A stretch of DNA of 25,538 nucleotides from Propionibacteriaceae bacterium (GCA_030450535.1 JAKDIK010000002.1:1-25538); one strand, 5' to 3'; shown: positions 7,466-14,740, numbered from the stretch's first letter. The notes: generated by a model not told the origin, from the letters alone. Numbers and translations are program-made.

Positions 7466-8977
7466 ATGAACTCCGATGTCGCCCCGTCGTCCTCCACAGT
7501 GTCCCCCTCCACAGTGCCCCCCTCCACAGTGCCGTCCTCCACAGTGCCGTCCCCCACAGTGCCGTCCCCCACTGTGTCGTCCTCACCGTCGTCCCCGACG
7601 CAATCCGAGCTGACCCCTTTCCTCCGCGCCTTCCACTCCCTCGCCGAAGCCGCCGCGAGGGTGTCCGCGCAGGACGAAACATCACTGGTGGACGCGCTGG
7701 CCACCCATCTCGGCGTGCGACCCGAGGGAATCGCCGTCGTCGCCAAGGAGGTCGTACCCCACCGCTTCGCCGACTACGACGTCGCCCTGGAACACCTGGC
7801 CAGCCCGGACGGGGCCACGCTCGGCCTGGGGGGCGGGGACGCCCGCCACCACCAGTCCCTCGCCGACATGGTGAGCAACCCGTGGGCCCGCATCGCCGTG
7901 GGGCAGGTGGACTGGAACAACCTGCCGATCAACGCCACCCAGACCCGCCGGGTGATGGCACTCGGCATCCGGCTGTTCGCGTACGAGGGGCAGCAGGTCG
8001 CGGTGCTGCAGCGCCGCACCAGCCGCATGCACGGCAACGGCACGGGCGTCATCGAGGTGATGTGCCCGGACGCCGACGCGGCGAACCGCCTGCTCGACGA
8101 ACTCACCGGGCTGGCGACGCAGTTGTCCGTGCTGCGCGGCAACGTCGTCAGTCTCGAACTGGTCGGCTACGAGGCCGAGGGCGACGGCTACCGGCTCGTC
8201 GCGCGGCCCGAGGTGCCGGCCGAGTCGGTGATCCTGCCCGACGGCGTCCTCGACCGGATCAGTCGGCATGTGGTGGGTATCGCCCGCCACGCCGAGACGC
8301 TGCGCCAGCGCGGCCAGCACCTCAAGCGCGGGGTCCTGCTGTACGGCCCGCCGGGCACGGGCAAGACCCACACGGTGCGGCACCTGATCGGCGCGACCCC
8401 GGAGCACACGGTCGTGCTCCTGTCGGGCCGAACCCTCGGACTCATCGGCGCGGCGACCGCCATCGCGCGGCACCTGCAGCCGTCCATCGTGGTGCTCGAG
8501 GACTGTGACCTCGTCGCCATGGACCGTGGCCTCGGCGACAGCCCCCAACCGCTGCTGTTCGAGGTGCTGGACGCCCTGGACGGCCTGGACTCGGACGCCG
8601 ACGTGGCCTTCCTTCTAACCACCAACCGCGCCGAGGTGCTTGAGGAGGCACTCGCCCAGCGGCCCGGCCGGGTCGACCTGGGCGTCGAGATTCCGCTGCC
8701 CGACGAGCCCGGACGCCGGCGTCTGCTGACGCTGTACGCCCGCGACTTGGATTTCTCGTCGGCGACGCTCGATGCCGTCGCGGCGCGCACCGACGCGCGG
8801 ACTGCGTCCTTCTTCAAGGAGCTGATCCGCCGCGCCGTGCTGGACGCCGCGGATGCCGGCAGCGATCCCGGCGACGAGCATCTGCTCACCGCCCTGGAGG
8901 AGCTCACCGACGACCAGGATCGCCTCGCGCGGAGCCTGTTCGGCGCAGATCCGGGCGCCGTGCTGCTCGAGTCCTGA
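7466..8977 (+). CDS. AAA family ATPase, single AAA module with unknown N-terminal domain
   Basis: This 503-residue protein has three parts. Residues 5-47 are a Ser/Thr/Pro/Val low-complexity tail encoded by a 15-bp DNA repeat. Residues 48-260 are a soluble domain I do not recognise. Residues 265-440 are the AAA module: Walker A GPPGTGKT at 294-301, Walker B IVVLEDCD at 341-348 (ED order, as in some BCS1-like ATPases), sensor-1 Asn387 in LLTTNRAE, and Arg residues of QRPGRVD at 399-402. An alpha-helical lid follows. It would use ATP to remodel a protein or complex, and no partner gene is adjacent. The ATG at 7466 is chosen because upstream codons are Arg-rich and non-conserved; a TGGACT hexamer 7 nt upstream only weakly resembles a -10. 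GTG or other starts after the repeat cannot be excluded. Confidence 0.85.
   Translation: MNSDVAPSSSTVSPSTVPPSTVPSSTVPSPTVPSPTVSSSPSSPTQSELTPFLRAFHSLAEAAARVSAQDETSLVDALATHLGVRPEGIAVVAKEVVPHRFADYDVALEHLASPDGATLGLGGGDARHHQSLADMVSNPWARIAVGQVDWNNLPINATQTRRVMALGIRLFAYEGQQVAVLQRRTSRMHGNGTGVIEVMCPDADAANRLLDELTGLATQLSVLRGNVVSLELVGYEAEGDGYRLVARPEVPAESVILPDGVLDRISRHVVGIARHAETLRQRGQHLKRGVLLYGPPGTGKTHTVRHLIGATPEHTVVLLSGRTLGLIGAATAIARHLQPSIVVLEDCDLVAMDRGLGDSPQPLLFEVLDALDGLDSDADVAFLLTTNRAEVLEEALAQRPGRVDLGVEIPLPDEPGRRRLLTLYARDLDFSSATLDAVAARTDARTASFFKELIRRAVLDAADAGSDPGDEHLLTALEELTDDQDRLARSLFGADPGAVLLES
7491..7580 (+). repeat. 15-bp in-frame coding tandem repeat (six copies)
   Basis: CCACAGTG recurs at 7494, 7509, 7524, 7539 and 7554, with a variant (CCACTGTG) at 7569, all at an exact 15-bp spacing. 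The unit is about CCTCCACAGTGCCGT and encodes the pentapeptide STVPx. Because 15 is a multiple of 3, copy-number change would lengthen or shorten the N-terminal tail of the AAA ATPase without breaking the frame. Confidence 0.9.
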
Positions 8978-9008
8978 TCCCCTCGAATCCTGACTCCGGG
9001 TCACGCAG

Positions 9009-9076
9009 GTGAGTTGGACTCACTGGAAACATCGGGTCCGTCTACTCGCCCGATGTTTCCAGTGAGTGCTGCTCAC
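9009..9076. terminator. large hairpin between convergent genes, probable bidirectional terminator
   Basis: Arms 9018-9036 and 9049-9067 are a perfect 19-bp inverted repeat (ACTCACTGGAAACATCGGG and its complement) with a 12-nt loop. GTGAG (9009-9013) and CTCAC (9072-9076) extend the stem beyond an internal loop. It sits in the 154-bp gap between the AAA ATPase and lacI-type genes, which end towards each other. No T-run follows on either strand, which is common in high-GC actinobacteria. Confidence 0.65.
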
Positions 9077-9131
9077 CAGTCCGCCAAGTCGCCCGAATCC
9101 CAAGCAACGAGCCCCGAGCCCGGCAGTGGTG

Positions 9132-10157
9132 CTACCTCGAGGGCGGCGCGATGGAGTTGCGGACGACCGGCGGGCACGTCACGCGGGTCACGCCTTGGGG
9201 AACCTCGCCCTCGGCGACGCCCATCCGGACGAGCAGCGCCGTGGCCGCCAGCTCTCCGAGGCGCCGGTGCGGAAGCGCCAGGGTGGTCAGGGCCGGGTAG
9301 AGCTCACTCGCGACGTTCTCATAATCGTCGAAGCCCACGACCGACACGTCGCCGGGGATCGACAGCCCCAACCGCCGGGCGGCGTGGTAGACCCCCATGG
9401 CGGCCAGGTCGTTGAAGGCGAAGATGGCGGTGGGCCGATCCGGACCGGAGAGCAGGCCGAGGGCGGCGCGTTCGGACGCCTTCGAGCCAAAGTGGAACCA
9501 TTCCGGCACCACGACCTGCCCCTCCCCCAGCCCGGCCTCGGCGAGGGCCGCCCGGTAGCCGTCGAGGCGCAGCGGCCGGGCCAGCCCATCGCCGCTCGGC
9601 TCGCTGATGTGGGCGATGCGCCGGTGGCCAGCCGCGATGAGCAGGCGTGTCGCAGCCAGGCCCCCGGCGTAGTCATCCGGCACGAAGCAGGGGACGTCCG
9701 GGTCATCGCTCACGGCGTCCAACCCCACCGTCGGCACCCCACGTGTCAGACCGCCGAACGGAAGCCGACGATGGTACATGGCGGCGAAGACGAAGCCGTC
9801 GACCTGACGATCCGAGAATTCCTGCACGGCGCGCGCGATGCGGTCGGACCGGCTGTCGGTGCCCAGCCAGAGCAGCAGATGGTCGTGCTGCCAGGCCACC
9901 TCCTGTGTGCCCTGCACCATCGCGGACGCGCTGCCCGAGGTCAACACGGTGTCGCTGACGACGCCGATCGTCCGGGTCCGCCGCGTGCGCAGGCTCCGGG
10001 CGGCGGTGTTGGGCGTGTAGCCGAGCTCCGCGGCGGCGTTCCGGACGCGAGCGACCGTCTCGGGGGTGATGCGGTCCGTCGCCTCGTTGAGCACCAGCGA
10101 CACCGTCGCCGGCGACACCCCGCACGCCGCGGCGACGTCCTTCAGCCGCACCCGCAT
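9132..10157 (-). CDS. LacI family transcriptional regulator
   Basis: This 341-residue DNA-binding repressor is standard length for LacI/GalR. Residues 3-22 are the helix-turn-helix and the lead into the hinge helix (LKDVAAACGVSPATVSLVLN), followed by AELGYTPNTAARSLRTRRTRTIGVV. A periplasmic-binding-protein-like effector domain then follows, with FNDLAAMGVYHAARRLGLSIPGDVSVVGFDD as its familiar C-terminal signature. It is the last gene of the minus-strand sugar locus and probably senses the imported sugar or its product. Its likely operator is the AAACGTTT site at 14628-14635 before the binding-protein gene. Translation starts at the ATG 10157 behind GAGGAAGG. The 290 bp of repeats between it and the glycosidase gene suggest it may have its own promoter, or be separated by partial termination. 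Confidence 0.92.
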   Translation of the reverse strand: MRVRLKDVAAACGVSPATVSLVLNEATDRITPETVARVRNAAAELGYTPNTAARSLRTRRTRTIGVVSDTVLTSGSASAMVQGTQEVAWQHDHLLLWLGTDSRSDRIARAVQEFSDRQVDGFVFAAMYHRRLPFGGLTRGVPTVGLDAVSDDPDVPCFVPDDYAGGLAATRLLIAAGHRRIAHISEPSGDGLARPLRLDGYRAALAEAGLGEGQVVVPEWFHFGSKASERAALGLLSGPDRPTAIFAFNDLAAMGVYHAARRLGLSIPGDVSVVGFDDYENVASELYPALTTLALPHRRLGELAATALLVRMGVAEGEVPQGVTRVTCPPVVRNSIAPPSR

Positions 10158-10222
10158 CCGGCCACACCCTTCCTCTTGACCACGGACTTCGCCCGTGATG
10201 ACACCGTCACCCTGGGTCCTCG

Positions 10223-10299
10223 ACCCGAGCACCCTTCCTCGTTTGGGACCGAGCACCTTCTTCGTTTGGACCCGAGCACCCTCTTCGTTTGGACCCGAG
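10223..10299. repeat. 23-24-bp tandem repeat, three copies
   Basis: Units beginning GACCCGAGCACCC and ending TCGTTTGG recur with GAGCAC at 10227, 10251 and 10274; a fourth partial unit (GAG at 10297) becomes the left arm of the palindrome at 10287-10336. Copies differ by one to a few bases. Confidence 0.85.
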
Positions 10300-10336
10300 T
10301 AAATGGTGCCATGGCGCCATTTTGTCGGGTCCAAAC
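10287..10336. repeat. 50-bp near-perfect palindrome between the glycosidase and lacI-type genes
   Basis: GTTTGGACCCGA (10287-10298) and TCGGGTCCAAAC (10325-10336) are exact complements, and the centre AAATGGTGCCATGGCGCCATTT is itself nearly palindromic about CCATGG. In all, 44 of 50 positions are symmetric. As RNA it would fold into one long hairpin between two same-strand genes, so it could attenuate lacI-type expression or protect the upstream mRNA end. No T-tract follows. Confidence 0.8.
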
Positions 10337-10357
10337 CGGGGACGCGGGGTGGGCCGT

Positions 10358-10437
10358 CGCACGCCCACGCACCCGAGCGGACGCCAGCGCACCCAAGCGG
10401 ACGCCCACGCACCCGGTCGGACGCCCGCGCACCCGCA
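10358..10437. repeat. 20-bp tandem repeat, four copies
   Basis: Four consecutive 20-bp units start at 10358, 10378, 10398 and 10418. Each is a variant of CGGACGCCCACGCACCCGAG. The array ends 10 bp before the stop codon of the glycosidase gene. It is distinct from the 23-24-bp repeat on the other side of the palindrome. Confidence 0.85.
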
Positions 10438-10446
10438 CGCCCCGGC

Positions 10447-11370
10447 TCAGGTCTCGAACGTGATCGGCACCGGATCGAGGAGCTCCCCCACGAACGCGCC
10501 GTCCACCAGGTCGCTGAAGCCGAGCAGTTTCGGCTCCCCGTCGATGTCGGTGATGACACGGGCGGCGTACAGCGAGGCGTGGTCGACGCGACGGGCGCGG
10601 TTGACGTCCCACGGACCCAGGAGGCCGGGGCCGTCCACCAGCCACATGCCGCCAAGCTGGCCGGGCGGGTGCATGGTCTGGTTGAGCTCGGCGGCTCCGG
10701 TGCAGAACACGAGGTGGGGGCGTCCATCGATCTCGACGTACTGCATCACCTCCATCTGACCGAACTTGCCCGGCTCCGACAACGGCGGACGCACCTCCCA
10801 GCGGTCCAGGTCGGCCGACCACGCGTGCCCGACGACCCCGCGCGAGTACACCTCACCCTCGCGGGCGCGGGCGGTGATCAGCATGTGCCACCCGTCCCCG
10901 TCCGGGTCGGGCAGCACCCACGGATCACGCCACGCCTCGTCGTGCCACGGGCCGTCGACCTTCTCATACCAGGTCGGGTCGGCCTCCAGCAGCGGCTCCT
11001 CACCGAAGCGCTCCCAGGCGATGAGGTCGTCCGAGTCGGCCCGGCCGATGCGCTGCACGAAGCAGCCCTCGGCCCGCGTCGCGCCGGTGTAGAAGAGGTG
11101 GTAGCGGCCGGACGGCCCCTGGATCACCGAACCCGTCCATGTGGTGCCGTCGTCCCAGCCCGGCGTCGTGCGGGGGGCCAGCGCGTCCGGCAGCACCTCC
11201 CAATCACGCCAGTCGTCGCTCACCGCGTGCCCGATCGATGGATTCATGTGGCGGGCGACGGGGTCGTCGAGCGACCGATCCGCCTGCAGGTAGAACAAAT
11301 GATGCCGGCCGTCGGCGTCGGTGTAGGGCCAGGAGTCCCAGATCCAACGGTCCTCGAAGCGCAGGCTCAT
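10447..11370 (-). CDS. GH32/GH68-like (clan GH-J type) glycoside hydrolase, intracellular
   Basis: This 307-residue protein looks like a single five-bladed beta-propeller. Visible motifs are WIWDSWPYTDADG at 9-21, where Asp12 matches the nucleophile of the levansucrase (GH68) VWDSWP motif; TTWTGS at 76-81, where GH68 has EWSGS; AWRDPWVLPD with the transition-state Asp149 of the GH32/GH68 RDP motif; and QMEVMQY with Glu207 in the acid/base position. The order and spacing support a fructan-type or related glycosidase. No signal peptide and no GH32 C-terminal beta-sandwich are present, so it should act in the cytoplasm on imported sugar. The start overlaps the stop of the upstream permease by 4 bp (ATGA), implying coupled translation. 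A GH43-like fold with another substrate remains possible. Confidence 0.72.
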   Translation of the reverse strand: MSLRFEDRWIWDSWPYTDADGRHHLFYLQADRSLDDPVARHMNPSIGHAVSDDWRDWEVLPDALAPRTTPGWDDGTTWTGSVIQGPSGRYHLFYTGATRAEGCFVQRIGRADSDDLIAWERFGEEPLLEADPTWYEKVDGPWHDEAWRDPWVLPDPDGDGWHMLITARAREGEVYSRGVVGHAWSADLDRWEVRPPLSEPGKFGQMEVMQYVEIDGRPHLVFCTGAAELNQTMHPPGQLGGMWLVDGPGLLGPWDVNRARRVDHASLYAARVITDIDGEPKLLGFSDLVDGAFVGELLDPVPITFET

Positions 11371-12326
11371 CCCTTGACGCCCGAACTCGCGATCGAGGAA
11401 ATGAAGGACCGCTGGAACACGAGGAACACGAGAATGACCGGGATGGTGATCATCGACGTGTACGCCATGATCTGCCCCCAGGGCGTCCCCTCGGCCGTGG
11501 CGGAGGCGAAGAAGTACCGCATGCCGACCTGCACCGGGCGCATGTCCTCGTTCTGGATGACCAGCAGCGGCCACAGGTAGGAATTCCACTGCGGCAGGAA
11601 CGTGAGGATCGCCGAGGTGGCAAAGGCCGGCCCCGCCAGCGGCGACACCACCGAGCGGTAGATCCGGAACCAGCCGGCCCCGTCCACGCGCGCCGCCTCG
11701 TCGAGTTCCTTGGGGATCGAGCGGTAGTACTGCGTGAACAGGAAGATCGAGAACGCGTTCGCGATGAACGGGATGATCAGCACCTCGTAGCTGTTCGCCC
11801 AGCCCATGCGCAGCGCGAATCCGTCGGAGTGCAGCACGACGCGCGGCAGGTTGGAGACGAGATAGACCATCGGGATCGCGAACGTCTCGAACGGCACGAT
11901 CAGCGTCGCGATGACGATGCCCAGCAGGACGCCCCTCCCGCGGAAGGACAGACGCGCCAGGGCGAAGCCGGCCATCGAGTTCACGATGAGGCCCAGCACG
12001 ACGATCGACACCGTCACGATCGTCGAAACCAGGAAGAACTGGCCGACGGGCACGCGGTCGAAGACGCCGACGTAATTGTCCATCGACAGATCGCCGACGG
12101 GCAGGAATGCACGCCAGCTGGTGAGGTCGGCCAGGATCTGGTCGCGCGGCTTGAAGCTGGAGCTGATCATGAACAGCAGCGGCAGCACGAAGCTGACGGC
12201 GAGCAGGACGAGCGGGATGTACGTCCACGGGTTGCCCTGGTCGGTGCCGGATTGGCGCAGCGGGCGCGTGGCCGGCTTGGCGGCGGCCGCCGCCGTGGTG
12301 GCGGGGACAGGTGCGTTCGAACTCAT
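11367..12326 (-). CDS. carbohydrate ABC transporter permease, MalG/CUT1 type
   Basis: This 319-residue inner-membrane permease has about six transmembrane helices. The N-terminal 33 residues are Ala/Pro/Thr-rich and cytoplasmic; the first helix begins at WTYIPLVLLAVSFVLPLL. The EAA coupling loop that docks onto the ATPase reads ELDEAARVDGAGWFRIYRSV, and GVKG-type C-terminal residues are typical of MalG partners. It pairs with the MalF-type permease just upstream (3 bp between them) to form the translocation channel. A strong AAGGAGGACTGAGCC Shine-Dalgarno region precedes the ATG at 12326. No ATPase gene lies in the operon, so a shared MsiK-like ATPase encoded elsewhere is expected, as is usual for actinobacterial CUT1 systems. 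Confidence 0.93.
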   Translation of the reverse strand: MSSNAPVPATTAAAAAKPATRPLRQSGTDQGNPWTYIPLVLLAVSFVLPLLFMISSSFKPRDQILADLTSWRAFLPVGDLSMDNYVGVFDRVPVGQFFLVSTIVTVSIVVLGLIVNSMAGFALARLSFRGRGVLLGIVIATLIVPFETFAIPMVYLVSNLPRVVLHSDGFALRMGWANSYEVLIIPFIANAFSIFLFTQYYRSIPKELDEAARVDGAGWFRIYRSVVSPLAGPAFATSAILTFLPQWNSYLWPLLVIQNEDMRPVQVGMRYFFASATAEGTPWGQIMAYTSMITIPVILVFLVFQRSFISSIASSGVKG

Positions 12327-12329
12327 GGC

Positions 12330-13220
12330 TCAGTCCTCCTTGGTGAGGGCCCGCTGCAGCAGCGTGACGGCCAGGACGATGATGAAGAAGATGAGGCTCA
12401 GCGCGGAGCCGTAGCCGACGTCGCCGCGTCCCGAACCCATCTGGATGATGTGGTAGACGAGCGTCGTCGTCGCGTTGGCCGGGCCACCGCTGGTCATCAC
12501 GTCGATCTGGGTGAACAGCGAGAACGCCGCGATCGTGATCGTGATGAAGATGAACACGAACGTGGGCCGCAGGCCGGGCAGCGTGACGTTGAGGAACTGC
12601 TGCCACTTGGTCGCCCCGTCCAGACTGGACGCCTCGTACAGGTCGTGGTTGATCGTCTGCAGCCCCGAGAGCCACAGGATCATGTGGAACCCGACGCCCT
12701 GCCAGATCGACATCACGATGACCGCGGGCAGGGCCGTGCTCGGATCGTTCAGCCAGTCGACGTTGAAACCGAACATCGCGTTGATGAGGCCGTCCTGCTG
12801 ATACATGAAGCGCCACAGCATGGCGACGACCACCATCGAGGTGACCACCGGCATGAAGAACATCACGCGGAACGCCGTGATGCCGCGCAGCTTCTGGTTG
12901 ACGAGCATGGCCAGCAGCAGGCCGAGGCCGCCCTGGACGGGCACAACGACCAGCACGAACACCGCGATGTTGCGCAGGCCCGCCCAGAAGGTCGGGTCGG
13001 CGGTGAGGGCGCGCACGAACTGGGCGAGGCCGACGAACTCGGGCGAGAACGCCGCACCCAGCCGGGCGTTGGTGAAGCCCAGCGCGAACGACATGATGAC
13101 GGGCACGATCAGGAACACCGTCAACAAGACGACGGCCGGGGCCAGGAACAACCAGCCGGCTCGGCGCTCCTGGGCGTTGATGGACGACGCGCGCCGGGCG
13201 GTCTGCACACTCGATGACAT
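12330..13220 (-). CDS. carbohydrate ABC transporter permease, MalF/CUT1 type
   Basis: This 296-residue inner-membrane permease has about six helices, the first at AGWLFLAPAVVLLTVFLIVPVIMSF. The central MFFMPVVTSMVVVAMLWRFMYQ and the EAA loop LYEASSLDGATKWQQFLNVTLP are characteristic of the MalF/UgpA-type subunit. GGPANATTTLVYHIIQ near the C-terminus is a common CUT1 permease feature. The frame is open far upstream, but that part overlaps the binding-protein gene. The ATG at 13220, 17 bp after the stop of that gene and behind AAAGGAG, is the clear start. It forms a heterodimer with the MalG-type subunit encoded next. Confidence 0.93.
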   Translation of the reverse strand: MSSSVQTARRASSINAQERRAGWLFLAPAVVLLTVFLIVPVIMSFALGFTNARLGAAFSPEFVGLAQFVRALTADPTFWAGLRNIAVFVLVVVPVQGGLGLLLAMLVNQKLRGITAFRVMFFMPVVTSMVVVAMLWRFMYQQDGLINAMFGFNVDWLNDPSTALPAVIVMSIWQGVGFHMILWLSGLQTINHDLYEASSLDGATKWQQFLNVTLPGLRPTFVFIFITITIAAFSLFTQIDVMTSGGPANATTTLVYHIIQMGSGRGDVGYGSALSLIFFIIVLAVTLLQRALTKED

Positions 13221-13237
13221 GTCTGGACTCCTTTCGG

Positions 13238-14533
13238 TCACCGGTTGTACCGGGCGGCGTTGATATCGGCGTCGATTTCGCGGACGGACTGGTCGAGTAC
13301 CTGCTGGGGCGCCTCGCCGGCCACGAGATCCTGGAACTGCTGCTGGAAGACCTGGCTGATCACGGGGTAGGCCGGCGTCACCGGCCGGACGAGGCCGAAC
13401 TGCTCCGACATGGGCGTGAGGAACGCCAGCGGCTCGCCGGGACCGTAGTAGCCGGACGTCGTCTGCGCGGCGGCCGTCGACGAGGCCGGGATCAGCGAGG
13501 TGACGTCGGAGAACGCGGCGATGTAGCGGTCCTGCATCGAGAAGCGCAGGTACTCCAGCGCCCCCTCCTTCTGCCGGTCGGTGCACGCCCGCGTGAGGCC
13601 GTACTGCCACGAGCCGACGCCGACCTTGGGGCCGGTGCCGAAGTCGGGCGGGGGCAGGACGAGCAGGTCGTCGCCGAACTCGGTGTAGTTCTGCAGGTAG
13701 CCCCAGTTGCCGCTGTACTGGATCGCGACGCGCTCGTTGCGGAACTCGGTGCGGTCCTGCGCGTTGGAACGGGGCGCGAAGCCGTCGTTGAACTGGTTCT
13801 GGAACCACTGCGCGAACGCCAGCGACTGCGGCGAGTTGAGGACGCCGTCCGCGCTGGAGTAGGCGTCGCGGTCGATCAGATCGCCGCCGAAGCTCTGCAG
13901 CAGCGGGGAGAATGCGTAGGTGTACCACTCGCTCTGGTCGCTGGGCCCCCAGTCCACCGCATAGTCGAACTGGCCGGAGTCCTTGATGGTCACCAGGGCG
14001 GCGTCGAATTCCTCGCCGGTCCAGGGCTGATCGACGGTGGGGATGCGGATGTCCAGGCCCTCCAGCACCGAGCGCCGCGAGAACATCACGGTCGTGGCGT
14101 CCCAGTAGCCGATGGTGTAGATCTCATCGTTGTAGCGGCCGACGGTCGACGGCAGGAAGTTGGCGACGTCCTGCTCCGTGAGGCCGGCCGGCACGAGCCA
14201 GCCGTTCCAGGCCCAGCTCGGCATGATCGGGCCGTCCACGTCGAGGATGCACGGCAGATCGTTGGACGCCGCCGCCCCCTGCACCGAGGTGTTGTAGGCG
14301 TCCTGCGGGAAGTCCTGCCGGACGACCTCGTAGGCGTCGGTGGAGGCGTTGTAGTCGTCGATGATCCGGGAGATCACCTCCATCTCGCCCTCGTTGCCGG
14401 CGGAGTGGGTCCACAGGCTGATCGGCACTGGTCCGGTGCCGTCCCAGCCGTCACGGTCCTGGCTGCTGCAGGCGCTGCCCGCCACGGCCAGGGATGCTGC
14501 CAACGCAACGACCCCGATCGTGCGTCTGTTCAT
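13238..14533 (-). CDS. extracellular solute-binding lipoprotein of a sugar ABC transporter
   Basis: This 431-residue family-1 binding protein captures the sugar outside the membrane and delivers it to the two permeases. It starts MNRRTIGVVALAASLAVAGSACSS: a positively charged N-terminus, a hydrophobic core, and a Cys at about 22, which would be lipidated, although the -3 residue is Gly rather than Leu. The body is rich in Trp/Tyr/Asp sugar-contact residues (SLWTHSAGNEGEMEVI, WAWNGWLVPAG, GYWDATTVMFSRR, YSGNWGYLQNY), and the fold order is that of MalE/UgpB proteins. A GGAGGATCTCCC Shine-Dalgarno region supports the ATG at 14533. It is the first gene of the operon, with the LacI-type operator about 95 bp upstream. 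The substrate is not readable; the downstream GH-J-like enzyme hints at a fructoside. Confidence 0.92.
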   Translation of the reverse strand: MNRRTIGVVALAASLAVAGSACSSQDRDGWDGTGPVPISLWTHSAGNEGEMEVISRIIDDYNASTDAYEVVRQDFPQDAYNTSVQGAAASNDLPCILDVDGPIMPSWAWNGWLVPAGLTEQDVANFLPSTVGRYNDEIYTIGYWDATTVMFSRRSVLEGLDIRIPTVDQPWTGEEFDAALVTIKDSGQFDYAVDWGPSDQSEWYTYAFSPLLQSFGGDLIDRDAYSSADGVLNSPQSLAFAQWFQNQFNDGFAPRSNAQDRTEFRNERVAIQYSGNWGYLQNYTEFGDDLLVLPPPDFGTGPKVGVGSWQYGLTRACTDRQKEGALEYLRFSMQDRYIAAFSDVTSLIPASSTAAAQTTSGYYGPGEPLAFLTPMSEQFGLVRPVTPAYPVISQVFQQQFQDLVAGEAPQQVLDQSVREIDADINAARYNR

Positions 14534-14627
14534 GGGAGATCCTCCTTGAGCGATCCGTTGCTCGGGGAACCGGGGCGCCAGTGCCCGGGGTTCGATCTCA
14601 CGGTACGCCTCGGGCAGGGTGCCGGTA

Positions 14628-14635
14628 AAACGTTT
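14628..14635. promoter_or_regulatory. LacI-type operator AAACGTTT in the sugar operon promoter
   Basis: AAACGTTT is a perfect 8-bp palindrome with the central CG typical of LacI/GalR operators. On the minus strand a TTGATA -35-like hexamer (14645-14650) is followed 17 bp later by TACCGG (14622-14627), a weak -10; the operator fills the downstream half of that spacer, where a bound repressor would exclude RNA polymerase. The lacI-type gene at 9132-10157 is the obvious regulator. Confidence 0.6.
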
Positions 14636-14710
14636 GAAAGGCGTTATCAATTCGTTATGCCGCCGTGCGGCCCACACTCTCGCTCACACCCCCCACGCGC
14701 CCAACCATGG

Positions 14711-14731
14711 TTTTCCACAGGGTTGTCCACG
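14711..14731 (+). promoter_or_regulatory. two DnaA-box-like 9-mers
   Basis: TTTTCCACA (14711-14719) and TTGTCCACG (14723-14731) each differ by one base from the actinobacterial DnaA box TTGTCCACA and are tandemly arranged 12 bp apart. There is no dnaA or dnaN nearby and no AT-rich region, so this is not an origin. It could be a DnaA titration or regulatory site, or chance. Confidence 0.3.
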
Positions 14732-14740
14732 CCTGTGCAT

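Noticed and set aside
7371..7685. Minus-strand reading of the 15-bp repeat giving an ALWRG-type pentapeptide repeat protein
   Set aside because: The repeat is in frame with the AAA ATPase on the plus strand. The minus reading has no start signal and no flanking homology.
4516..7746. A 1076-codon open frame on the minus strand
   Set aside because: It runs antisense to the pectate lyase gene, through the intergenic repeats, and overlaps the exonuclease gene in another frame. It is a high-GC artefact.
10358..10437. Direct repeats as plasmid or chromosomal origin iterons
   Set aside because: The units are extremely GC-rich, diverged, have no adjacent AT-rich region and no rep gene.
11139..13217. 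A 692-codon plus-strand open frame, very rich in His/Asp/Arg/Gln
   Set aside because: It is the reverse strand of the two permease genes, whose hydrophobic codons read as polar residues in antisense.
14711..14731. Replication origin
   Set aside because: There are only two imperfect DnaA-like boxes, no AT-rich unwinding element, and no dnaA/dnaN/gyrB neighbourhood.
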